Positions 1 through 4,929 of a DNA stretch of 5,372 bases are shown one piece after another. Each line of letters begins with the position of its first letter. The first letter of the stretch is position 1. The stretch lies in assembly GCA_003551945.1 (NCBI GenBank), contig PUNZ01000187.1:1-5372 (forward strand), in the 5' to 3' direction. Position numbers and translations under genes: made by a program. A model generated the notes under the pieces. It saw only the letters and a program-made list of their open reading frames with translations, had not been told where the DNA came from and ran no database searches. This DNA comes from Halovenus sp. GTDB taxonomy: Archaea; Halobacteriota; Halobacteria; Halobacteriales; Haloarculaceae.

Positions 1-1122
1 AGATAACAGTAGTTCCGGATACGCTGGTTCATCGAGATAGAAGAAATTCGGTGTCCGAACCTCGTCATCGTAGGTGGTGTGAAACACCTGTGTGGTGGCA
101 GGGCTCATCGGTGGGACCAGCCACGACCATTCACCTGTCACCTCACGACCTGCGTCACGTTCGTTTCGCTCAAACTGGGCGAACTGGTCGGTCACAGTAT
201 GGTGGTCGATGATTCTGACGCCTGCGTCATCATACGAGTGTAACACGGCCTGATTGAGCACGACAAGCGCCTGGTCTTTCCAAAGCGAACGGTTACCAGA
301 GGTATCTAATCCTAGTTGGGTGGCAATCTCAGGAAGCATATCGTAGCGGTCAGTGTCGGCAAAGTTGCGCGCCCCGATTTCAGTTCCTAAATACCAGCCG
401 TTGAATGGGGCAGCAGTGTACTGAATACCGCCGATTTCCAGCCGCATGTTGGAGACGATAGGCACATCATACCACTGGAGGTCAAGGTCAGCAAACCAGT
501 CGTACTCGGGATGGCTGAGGCTGACTGATTCGATGAGCGACTCGGGAACCTCGAAAAGTTCCGGTTCGTTATCGCGGATTTGAATAATGTGCGGGAGCAC
601 GTCGAACGCGGTTCCCTCTCCCTCCCAGCCACGGGATTGACAGTACTCCGTGAGTTCGACTTCCGATGGGTCACCAACGATTCCATCGGGAGTGTCGTAG
701 CCAGCATACCGGAGAAGCTGGTAGTTCCAGAACCGAACCTGTGGTTCACCCTGTTGTCGTGGCTTGAAGATGGTGATTGTTGGACGGATATCTCCCCCAT
801 TTCGAGCGTACTCGATGTGCCGGCAACACGCCTTGTGAATGTCCTCAGCAGTTGTGAGTTCGCGTTCGTCGAAAACGTCCAGTGACTGCCAGAACAGCCG
901 TCCAACACAGCGGTTACTGTTTCGCCACGCCATCCGCGCACCGTGTTCAAGCTCTTCGAACGTATGCGTATACTGGCCAGTAAGGGCGATTTCCCGCTCG
1001 ATATCTGCAATACGAGACTCAATAGCCCACTCCCTGTCGAGTTCCGTATAACACCGCCTGATAAACGACCGCGCCTTCTTGCGCATCGTTTCCGGGTCGT
1101 ACTCGGGAATGGACTGGTGCAT
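1..1122 (-). CDS. nos: Nitric oxide synthase, oxygenase domain only (3' end cut by window edge)
   Basis: NOS oxygenase oxidises L-arginine to citrulline and NO at a heme-thiolate centre, using a reduced pterin or folate and electrons from a separate reductase. Translating the minus strand gives 374 residues without a stop. Seen: WRNSNRCVGRLFW at 66-78, whose Cys72 is the expected proximal heme ligand; RPTITIF at 113-119; the block PFNGWYLGTEIGARN at 239-253 with Trp243 and Glu248 (substrate arginine site); DHH at 306-308; and SWLVPPMSPATTQVFH at 333-348, the pterin/dimer side. It ends near PNFFYLDEP, where Bacillus NOS also ends, so only a few residues should be missing. There is no N-terminal zinc-cysteine hook and no sign of a fused reductase, as in bacterial NOS. 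The ATG is the most upstream possible start: no ATG, GTG or TTG lies between it and the in-frame stop at 1204-1206. Met13 is an alternative start. The gene is divergent from rpl44e. The family call is very secure; physiological role and redox partner are unknown. Confidence 0.96.
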   Translation of the reverse strand, partial: MHQSIPEYDPETMRKKARSFIRRCYTELDREWAIESRIADIEREIALTGQYTHTFEELEHGARMAWRNSNRCVGRLFWQSLDVFDERELTTAEDIHKACCRHIEYARNGGDIRPTITIFKPRQQGEPQVRFWNYQLLRYAGYDTPDGIVGDPSEVELTEYCQSRGWEGEGTAFDVLPHIIQIRDNEPELFEVPESLIESVSLSHPEYDWFADLDLQWYDVPIVSNMRLEIGGIQYTAAPFNGWYLGTEIGARNFADTDRYDMLPEIATQLGLDTSGNRSLWKDQALVVLNQAVLHSYDDAGVRIIDHHTVTDQFAQFERNERDAGREVTGEWSWLVPPMSPATTQVFHTTYDDEVRTPNFFYLDEPAYPELLLS

Positions 1123-1205
1123 TGCTTTGGTGTTGGTTGCAAGCGTCCTAAGCCTGACGAAGGAGCGTTCGACACAGTGAGCCGGATGTGTGTAGAGACC
1201 ATATC

Positions 1206-1222
1206 ACACGAGATGGTCGTGT
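1206..1222. repeat. Inverted repeat in the nos / rpl44e divergent gap
   Basis: ACACGA, five bases, then TCGTGT form a perfect 6-base inverted repeat. It lies 14 bases upstream of the TTTTAAA element on the plus strand, and between that element and the nos start on the minus strand. This position suits a regulator-binding site for either gene, but the repeat is short and the role is inferred. A second small palindrome, CCGTACGG at 1227-1234, adjoins it. Confidence 0.35.
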
Positions 1223-1235
1223 CGAACCGTACGGG

Positions 1236-1242
1236 TTTTAAA
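1236..1242 (+). promoter_or_regulatory. TATA box of the rpl44e operon, possibly bidirectional
   Basis: TTTTAAA is the best archaeal TATA match in the gap. Counting about 26 bases on predicts transcription from around 1263-1267, giving a leader of roughly 10-14 bases before the rpl44e ATG. The core TTTAAA is self-complementary, so it could also be read toward nos, with a leader of about 90 bases. No stronger TATA is seen nearer nos: the sequence about 27 bases before its ATG, GCTTAGG at 1147-1153 read in reverse, is weak. Confidence 0.6.
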
Positions 1243-1276
1243 GTCGGATAGCAAAGGGCCCGTAAGGTCGATATCT

Positions 1277-1558
1277 ATGGAAATGCCACGACGGATGAAT
1301 ACATACTGTCCGCACTGCAGAGAACACCACGAACACGAAGTTGAGAAGGTCCGAACCGGCCGGTCATCAGGTCTGAAAAAGATTAACGACCGCCAGCGAA
1401 AACGCCAGTCAGGCATCGGGAACGACGGGAAGTTCTCCAAGGTGCCCGGTGGAGACAAACCAACGAAGAAGACACAGCTCACCTACCGCTGCAGCGAGTG
1501 CGGAAGCGCACACCAGCGCAAAGGATGGAGAGCAGGACGACTGACATTCCAGGAGTAA
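1277..1558 (+). CDS. rpl44e: Large ribosomal subunit protein eL42 (L44e)
   Basis: A small basic zinc-binding protein of the large subunit, found in archaea and eukaryotes and located near the tRNA E site. The 93 residues have the family layout: CPHC (Cys11, Cys14) and CSEC (Cys72, Cys75) as the four zinc ligands. Between them is a basic stretch and the block FSKVPGGDKPTKKT at 53-66, with GWRAGRL near the end. Length matches haloarchaeal homologs (about 92-95). The ATG at 1277 gives the usual N-terminus MEMPRR; Met3 would also work. An AAGG at 1264-1267 is at most a weak ribosome-binding site, consistent with a short or near-leaderless transcript. First gene of the translation operon; rps27e follows after 3 bases. 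Confidence 0.97.
   Translation: MEMPRRMNTYCPHCREHHEHEVEKVRTGRSSGLKKINDRQRKRQSGIGNDGKFSKVPGGDKPTKKTQLTYRCSECGSAHQRKGWRAGRLTFQE
1551..1555 (+). promoter_or_regulatory. Shine-Dalgarno site for rps27e
   Basis: AGGAG lies in the last codons of rpl44e, its last base 6 bases before the rps27e ATG. It complements the anti-Shine-Dalgarno end of archaeal 16S rRNA and is the clearest such site in the window. It fits an internal, co-transcribed gene. Confidence 0.65.
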
Positions 1559-1561
1559 ACC

Positions 1562-1735
1562 ATGGCAGGAAATTTCTATCTCGTCGGCTGTCCAGACTGT
1601 GAAAACGAACAGGTCATCTTCAGCAAAGCCGCAACAGAGGTCTCGTGTGCGGTCTGTGGCCACACACTTGCCCGTCCGACAGGCGGGAAGGCAACGCTCG
1701 AAGGGGACGTTCTCGAAACTGTCGAAGCACGATGA
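1562..1735 (+). CDS. rps27e: Small ribosomal subunit protein eS27 (S27e)
   Basis: A 57-residue zinc-ribbon protein of the small ribosomal subunit, shared by archaea and eukaryotes. It begins MAGNFYLVGCPDC and has two CxxC pairs, Cys10/Cys13 and Cys29/Cys32, that form the zinc site. The stretch LARPTGGKATLEGDV at 36-50 is typical of the C-terminal part. Length is normal for haloarchaea. It starts 3 bases after rpl44e behind an AGGAG site, and its stop overlaps the next start in ATGA, so it is probably translationally coupled to eif2a. Confidence 0.96.
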   Translation: MAGNFYLVGCPDCENEQVIFSKAATEVSCAVCGHTLARPTGGKATLEGDVLETVEAR

Positions 1736-2532
1736 AATTCAGTGGCTGGCCCACACAAGGCGAACTGGTCGTCGGTCGCGTCGAGGAGATTGAAGACTTC
1801 GGTGTCTTCATTGACCTCCTCGAATACCAGGACAAGCAGGGGCTCTGTCACATCAGCGAGGTCGCCTCCGGGTGGATTAAAAACGTCCGCGACCACGTCA
1901 GCCCGGACCAGCGCGTCGTTGCAAAGGTGCTCGATGTCGACGAAAACGCCCAGCAGATTGACCTCTCGTTGAAGGATGTCAACGACCACCAGCGCAAGGA
2001 CAAAATCCAGGAGTGGAAAAACGAACAAAAGGCCGATAACTGGATGGAGATTGCCTTCGGCGAGGATGTCAGCGACGAGGAGTACGCCGAGACGGCAAAC
2101 GCGCTGTTGGTTGAGTACCCATCGCTGTACGATAGCTTCGAGGCTGCAGCCATCCACGGCGAGACAGCACTCGAAGAGACCGACTTGGAGGAAGAGACGA
2201 TTGCGGCAATCGTCGAAACCGCACGAGAAAACGTCTCAGTTCCGTACGTGGCAGTGACAGGCTACGTCGACCTCGAATGTGCCGCAAGCGACGGGGTAGA
2301 CGTTATTCGGGACGCCCTACAGGCAGCGGAAGGAAAAGGAGAGATTCCCGAAGAAGTCGACCTCGAAGTGACCTATGTCGGTGCGCCCGAGTACCGCATC
2401 GAGGTACAAGCACCGGATTACAAAACTGCAGAGGGACAACTCGAAGCCAGCGCTGACCGCGCGGCAACGGTCGTCCGCGAACACGGCGGGGAAGCGGAGT
2501 TCCACCGCGAGCGCCGAGTCGACGACGAGTAG
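1732..2532 (+). CDS. eif2a: Translation initiation factor aIF2 subunit alpha
   Basis: The alpha subunit of the archaeal aIF2 heterotrimer, which brings initiator Met-tRNA to the small ribosomal subunit. The 266 residues match the family length and its three parts. An S1/OB-fold domain spans about 1-85 (GRVEEIEDFGVFIDL at 15-29, then QGLCHISEV and the loop SGWIKNVRDHV at 46-56). A helical middle domain spans about 85-170. An alpha/beta domain that contacts aIF2-gamma runs from about 175 to the end (VTYVGAPEYRIEV is its recognisable strand pair). Ser46 lies in the loop that holds the regulatory Ser51 of eukaryotic eIF2-alpha, but residue equivalence is not established. The ATG shares bases with the rps27e stop (ATGA); no Shine-Dalgarno site precedes it, so coupling is likely. 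An in-frame ATG at 1645 lies inside rps27e and is not needed. The tail is charged and acidic, as in halophiles. Confidence 0.96.
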   Translation: MKFSGWPTQGELVVGRVEEIEDFGVFIDLLEYQDKQGLCHISEVASGWIKNVRDHVSPDQRVVAKVLDVDENAQQIDLSLKDVNDHQRKDKIQEWKNEQKADNWMEIAFGEDVSDEEYAETANALLVEYPSLYDSFEAAAIHGETALEETDLEEETIAAIVETARENVSVPYVAVTGYVDLECAASDGVDVIRDALQAAEGKGEIPEEVDLEVTYVGAPEYRIEVQAPDYKTAEGQLEASADRAATVVREHGGEAEFHRERRVDDE

Positions 2533-2561
2533 CTGCCCGTCTCGAATCACTCTTTTCACAT

Positions 2562-2744
2562 ATGAAATCCACAATTCGGGTCTGTTTGGAGTGGGAAAGA
2601 ACACATGACAGGCCAGTCTATACCCTCTCAAATACCTGCCCAGACTGCGGTGGTCAAGCAGTAAACAGCGCCCCAGCCCCATTTTCGCCTGCTGACCCGC
2701 ATGGCGAGTATCGACGCGCACTTAAGCAGCGCAACACCGAATAA
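2562..2744 (+). CDS. nop10: Nop10, H/ACA ribonucleoprotein component
   Basis: Nop10 is a small protein of the H/ACA RNP that bridges the Cbf5 pseudouridine synthase and the guide RNA during rRNA pseudouridylation. The 60 residues show the family hallmark in the second half: CPDCG at 26-30, then AVNSAPAPFSPADPHGEYRR, where PFSPxDPxGEYRR is the Cbf5-contacting segment. The N-terminal zinc half is altered: the first CxxC of most archaeal Nop10 is CLEW here (Cys8, Trp11), followed by a segment with HDRPVYTLS, leaving three cysteines. It lies 29 bases after eif2a, with a T-rich TCTTTTC at 2551-2557 but no clear Shine-Dalgarno site, and 5 bases before the next gene. Confidence 0.94.
   Translation: MKSTIRVCLEWERTHDRPVYTLSNTCPDCGGQAVNSAPAPFSPADPHGEYRRALKQRNTE
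2721..2726 (+). promoter_or_regulatory. Possible internal TATA element before the PAC2 gene
   Basis: CTTAAG in the last codons of nop10 is centred about 26 bases before the ATG at 2750, the correct distance for a leaderless haloarchaeal promoter. It also encodes an ordinary Leu-Lys pair and has no purine-rich BRE (CGAAA type) before it, so chance is a serious alternative. Confidence 0.3.
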
Positions 2745-2749
2745 GGGGT

Positions 2750-3505
2750 ATGGACGATTTCGATATCGAGTACGTTGCGGAGCCAACGCTCGAAGAACCA
2801 GTGCTAATCGAGGGGTTGCCCGGCGTCGGTCACGTGGGAAAGCTCGTCGTCGAGCAGCTAGTGGAGGAACTTGAGAGCCAGTTAGTCTGTGAACTGTTTT
2901 CGACGCATCTTCCCCCACAGGTAAGTGTCGAAGATGGCATCACCTCACTGGTGAGCATCGAAGTGCATGCCATCGAAACCGATGCAGACGACCTGCTCGT
3001 CGTGACTGGTGACCATCAGGCACAGGACTCGGTCGGGCATTACGGGTTGACGAATGCGATTTTAGACATCGCAGCTAAGTTCAATGTGACCCAAGTGTAC
3101 GCCTTAGGTGGTGTCCCAACCGGGGAGCTCATCGAAGAATACGGTGTTATCGGCGCAACGACAACCGAAGAACAACAAGCGCCACTGGAAGCAGCAGGCG
3201 TCGAGTTCCGTGGTGACGAGCCCGCTGGCGGAATCGTCGGCGTCAGCGGCTTGCTCCTTGGCCTTGGCAAGCGCCGAGCGGTCCCCGCGGCATGTCTGAT
3301 GGGCGAAACCAGCGGTTATCTGGTCGACCCGAAAAGCGCAAAAGCAGTGCTTGAAATACTCCAAGAGCTCATCGGCTTTGAGGTTGACTTCGGGTCGCTC
3401 GAAGAGCGCGCGGATGAGATGGAGGATGTGGTCAGAAAAATACAGGAGATGGAACAAAGTGCAGCGCCGGCACCGACCGACGAGGATCTGCGATATATCG
3501 GGTGA
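2750..3505 (+). CDS. PAC2-family protein (proteasome assembly chaperone type)
   Basis: A member of the PAC2 / COG2047 family, relatives of eukaryotic proteasome-assembly chaperones PAC1-PAC2 (Pba1-Pba2), which bind 20S proteasome intermediates. Seen in the 251 residues: the N-terminal glycine block EGLPGVGHVGKLV at 21-33; a central Rossmann-like alternation of strands and helices with LLVVTGDHQ, VYALGGVPTGE and a glycine-rich GGIVGVSGLLLGLG stretch; and a charged helix about 220-240 that could form a coiled coil. A proline/alanine linker then leads to the tail DEDLRYIG. Length is usual for the archaeal family. It starts 5 bases after nop10 and closes the conserved rpl44e-rps27e-eif2a-nop10 gene order. 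Family is certain; a direct role in proteasome assembly in this organism is inferred from family relatives. Confidence 0.9.
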   Translation: MDDFDIEYVAEPTLEEPVLIEGLPGVGHVGKLVVEQLVEELESQLVCELFSTHLPPQVSVEDGITSLVSIEVHAIETDADDLLVVTGDHQAQDSVGHYGLTNAILDIAAKFNVTQVYALGGVPTGELIEEYGVIGATTTEEQQAPLEAAGVEFRGDEPAGGIVGVSGLLLGLGKRRAVPAACLMGETSGYLVDPKSAKAVLEILQELIGFEVDFGSLEERADEMEDVVRKIQEMEQSAAPAPTDEDLRYIG

Positions 3506-3514
3506 AAACACGGA

Positions 3515-3534
3515 AGTAACTGGCGCTCGTTACT
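3515..3534. repeat. Inverted repeat 3' of the PAC2 gene
   Basis: AGTAAC, 8 bases, then GTTACT form a perfect 6-base stem beginning 10 bases after the PAC2 stop. It lies in the 87-base gap between two convergent genes. No T-run follows, so it is not a convincing archaeal terminator; it may mark or protect the transcript end. Confidence 0.3.
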
Positions 3535-3542
3535 ATACAGAG

Positions 3543-3562
3543 CGTCTGAACAGGGTCAGACG
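3543..3562. repeat. Inverted repeat between convergent genes, possible transcript-end hairpin
   Basis: CGTCTGA, the 6-base loop ACAGGG, then TCAGACG form a perfect 7-base stem. It lies 37 bases after the PAC2 stop and 30 bases beyond the stop of the opposing DUF5785 gene, so it could serve either transcript. There is no flanking T-tract, so a termination role is inference only. Confidence 0.4.
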
Positions 3563-3592
3563 TGGGTCTCACAAACGTACCGATTCAGCGAA

Positions 3593-3895
3593 TTATGCGT
3601 GTTCCAGCCGGTACGGCCAATAATCAGCTTCTCGAAGCGCTTTGCCGACAGCTTTGTGAAACTCCGGGAAGGTCTTGAACTCCTCGTCACCGTCAATATG
3701 CGCAAAGATATCATCAACGCTGACGACGCGGTCGTAGTCGATTCGTACCGGGTGGTCGCCGTACTCCTCGACGAACTCCCCCGCAGTGAACGGGAAATCC
3801 TCGTCTTCGTCGACTTTCTTGGCAAGCACCGCGTGGCCGTATTTGCGGCCGCCCTCGCTGCCCTCCTCGCCATCAGGGTCGTGTGGCCAGTCCAT
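3593..3895 (-). CDS. DUF5785-family small haloarchaeal protein
   Basis: A 100-residue, very acidic soluble protein recognised from memory as the haloarchaeal DUF5785 family; no function is known. It opens with MDWPHDPDGEEGSEGGRKYG and continues with AVLAKKVDEDEDFP, a region rich in Asp/Glu (EFVEEYGDHPVRIDY at 40-54), then FPEFHKAVGKALRE at 76-89 and an aromatic ending (YWPYRLEHA). No membrane segment, signal peptide or catalytic motif is visible. The start at 3895 gives the usual family N-terminus. An upstream in-frame ATG at 3964 would add 23 residues of non-acidic character from the repeat-rich intergenic DNA and is rejected. The gene is convergent with PAC2 and divergent from PAP2. A TATA-like CCTTTTGCG lies about 22-30 bases before the ATG, suggesting a leaderless message. 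Confidence 0.85.
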   Translation of the reverse strand: MDWPHDPDGEEGSEGGRKYGHAVLAKKVDEDEDFPFTAGEFVEEYGDHPVRIDYDRVVSVDDIFAHIDGDEEFKTFPEFHKAVGKALREADYWPYRLEHA

Positions 3896-3916
3896 AGTTG
3901 ACTGTACGGGGAACCA

Positions 3917-3925
3917 CGCAAAAGG
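3917..3925 (-). promoter_or_regulatory. TATA-like element of the DUF5785 gene
   Basis: Read on the minus strand this is CCTTTTGCG, with the T-run 25-28 bases before the ATG at 3895. The spacing is right for leaderless initiation, but the match to the haloarchaeal TATA consensus is only partial. It overlaps the CGCAAA repeat cluster, so occupancy of those repeats would affect it. Confidence 0.4.
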
Positions 3926-3965
3926 ATTTCTCCTTTGCGCTCGCAAACCAAAGACCGGCCGCAAA
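3917..3965. repeat. CGCAAA repeat cluster with nested palindromes (candidate operator)
   Basis: Four exact copies of CGCAAA fall within 49 bases: forward at 3917-3922, 3942-3947 and 3960-3965, reverse (TTTGCG) at 3934-3939. Two pairings result: AAAGGA-TTTC-TCCTTT at 3921-3936 and the near-perfect palindrome TTTGCG-CT-CGCAAA at 3934-3947. The latter lies 39-52 bases before the DUF5785 start, just upstream of its TATA-like element, as expected of a dimeric regulator site. The protein bound is unknown. Confidence 0.45.
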
Positions 3966-3976
3966 GAACTTGCGGC
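3958..3976. repeat. Seven-base inverted repeat upstream of the PAP2 promoter
   Basis: GCCGCAA, five bases (AGAAC), then TTGCGGC form a perfect 7-base inverted repeat. It shares the GCAA core with the CGCAAA cluster beside it and lies about 33 bases before the PAP2 TATA element, so one regulator could act on both divergent genes. This is inference from position and symmetry. Confidence 0.4.
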
Positions 3977-4009
3977 GGAGTATCCGACAGAGAGACAAGA
4001 TATGAACCC

Positions 4010-4016
4010 TTTTACA
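4010..4016 (+). promoter_or_regulatory. TATA element of the PAP2 gene
   Basis: TTTTACA is centred 28 bases before the ATG at 4041, as in leaderless haloarchaeal transcripts. This supports the ATG rather than the in-frame TTG at 4023, which would lie upstream of the predicted transcription start. Confidence 0.55.
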
Positions 4017-4040
4017 GATTGATTGGAAAAGTGGGATAGA

Positions 4041-4772
4041 ATGTGGTTTGACGCAGCAGTCGTGGAGTCGGTTGTCGAATCGCTGCCTCTGTGGGCAGCG
4101 TTTGTCGTGCTAGGGTTGTCGTATGTTGGGAGTATCTATGTTATTGTCCCGCTGACGATTGCTGTCTACCTTCGCGATAGAGCACCACGAGCATCGTATT
4201 GGCCCGTTGTGGTGCTGTCAGCATACGCTCTGTTTGTATTCATGAAGCCACTGTCTGGGATTGAGCGACCAGAGGTTGACTCACCGCTTGCCGAGGTGAG
4301 TCTTCCCGTTGTGCTTGAACAACTCCATCAGCTAGCGGTTGGTTTTGAGACGGAAAGTTTCCCCAGCGGCCACGCAATTGCGGCGACGGTCTTCTATGGC
4401 CTCATTCTTGTCGATACCGAGTGGAGGACGCCGTGGAACCGGACATTCGGCATTGTTGTCGTACTCCTCAGCGTCTATTTTTCACGTGTCGCGCTCGGTG
4501 TCCATTTTATTGGAGACGTTGTTGGCGGTGCACTCATCGGTATTGTCTTTCTCGCCTTCTTGCTGTGGCTTCACGAGCGGTTCGAAGCGCCTGAAAAGAC
4601 GGTTCTTGTCATTCCAGTCTCGCTCGCTCTCGGGGGGGTCGTTGTTGGAGAGGTAACTGAAGGCGTCGCGTTGTTGGGTGCAATCGGTGGTTTCTATCTG
4701 TTCCAGACGAAAGGTCGCACAACGTTACACACGTTTTTTGGACAAGAGGCGAGCCCAGACTCAGACGGGTGA
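4041..4772 (+). CDS. Membrane PAP2-superfamily phosphatase
   Basis: A 243-residue integral membrane phosphatase of the PAP2 / type 2 phosphatidic acid phosphatase superfamily, which removes phosphate from lipid phosphates such as polyprenyl or phosphatidate-type substrates. All three catalytic motifs are intact: KPLSGIERP at 69-77 (KX6RP), PSGH at 108-111, and SRVALGVHFIGD at 148-159 (SRX5HX3D, with His155 as nucleophile and Asp159). Six or seven hydrophobic spans are visible, about 17-44, 53-68, 112-125, 135-147, 156-178, 188-203 and 207-221. No cleavable signal peptide is seen. The acidic tail ASPDSDG is probably soluble. The start is set by a TATA element 28 bases upstream. It is transcribed away from the DUF5785 gene. 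The substrate cannot be told from sequence; carrier-lipid or membrane-lipid turnover is the family expectation. Confidence 0.92.
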   Translation: MWFDAAVVESVVESLPLWAAFVVLGLSYVGSIYVIVPLTIAVYLRDRAPRASYWPVVVLSAYALFVFMKPLSGIERPEVDSPLAEVSLPVVLEQLHQLAVGFETESFPSGHAIAATVFYGLILVDTEWRTPWNRTFGIVVVLLSVYFSRVALGVHFIGDVVGGALIGIVFLAFLLWLHERFEAPEKTVLVIPVSLALGGVVVGEVTEGVALLGAIGGFYLFQTKGRTTLHTFFGQEASPDSDG

Positions 4773-4884
4773 GAAGACAGTTTCTGAGAGGACAGGATGA
4801 AAAAGAAGTGCAAGAGTACCCGTAGGTATCGCATAACTACCCGCACTCAGGGAGGATTCACCTGAACGTAGTCGGTTCGTACCG

Positions 4885-4914
4885 CTTCGACATGCGGTGA
4901 CACCCGCGCCGAAG
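4885..4914. repeat. Composite inverted repeat before the DUF2150 promoter
   Basis: CTTCG at 4885-4889 pairs with CGAAG at 4910-4914, and within it GCGG at 4894-4897 pairs with CCGC at 4904-4907, giving a two-step hairpin. The inner loop region contains the odd palindrome GGTGACACC. It ends 3 bases before the BRE/TATA pair, so it could be a regulator site; it is 112 bases after the PAP2 stop and could instead lie in that 3' end. The rest of the 181-base gap 4773-4953 holds nothing recognisable. Confidence 0.3.
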
Positions 4915-4917
4915 GGT

Positions 4918-4929
4918 CGAAAGTAATAA
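4918..4929 (+). promoter_or_regulatory. BRE and TATA element of the DUF2150 gene
   Basis: CGAAA at 4918-4922 resembles the haloarchaeal TFB-recognition element and is followed at once by GTAATAA, with TAATAA at 4924-4929. The TATA centre is about 27 bases before the ATG at 4954, so transcription probably starts at or next to the start codon. No Shine-Dalgarno site is present, as expected. Confidence 0.6.

Noticed and set aside
387..1202. A 271-codon open frame on the minus strand
   Set aside because: It overlaps nos in another frame and reads as low-complexity Ser/Thr/Arg-rich protein with no family character, unlike acidic haloarchaeal proteins. It is a shadow of nos.
580..1251. Several plus-strand open frames opposite nos
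   Set aside because: All are antisense to a gene with full NOS motifs, show no recognisable domain and have no promoter.
1645..1731. Upstream ATG giving a 295-residue aIF2-alpha
   Set aside because: The extra 29 residues lie inside rps27e in another frame and are Arg/Cys-rich; the ATG at 1732 gives the normal family N-terminus and an ATGA coupling.
1409..2287. Antisense open frames opposite rpl44e, rps27e and eif2a, the longest being 193 codons
   Set aside because: They are long only because haloarchaeal codon bias leaves few stops in antisense; no domains are visible.
3896..3964. Extended start for the DUF5785 protein
   Set aside because: It would run through the CGCAAA repeats and TATA-like element and adds non-acidic sequence absent from the family.
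4023..4040. TTG start for the PAP2 gene
   Set aside because: It lies 7 bases after the TATA element, so it would be upstream of transcription; the ATG at 4041 fits a leaderless start.
4797..4865. A 22-residue open frame (begins MKKKCKST) behind GAGAGGACAGG
   Set aside because: It has an ATG and a purine-rich leader, but is highly basic, unlike haloarchaeal proteins, too short to judge and matches no family I know.
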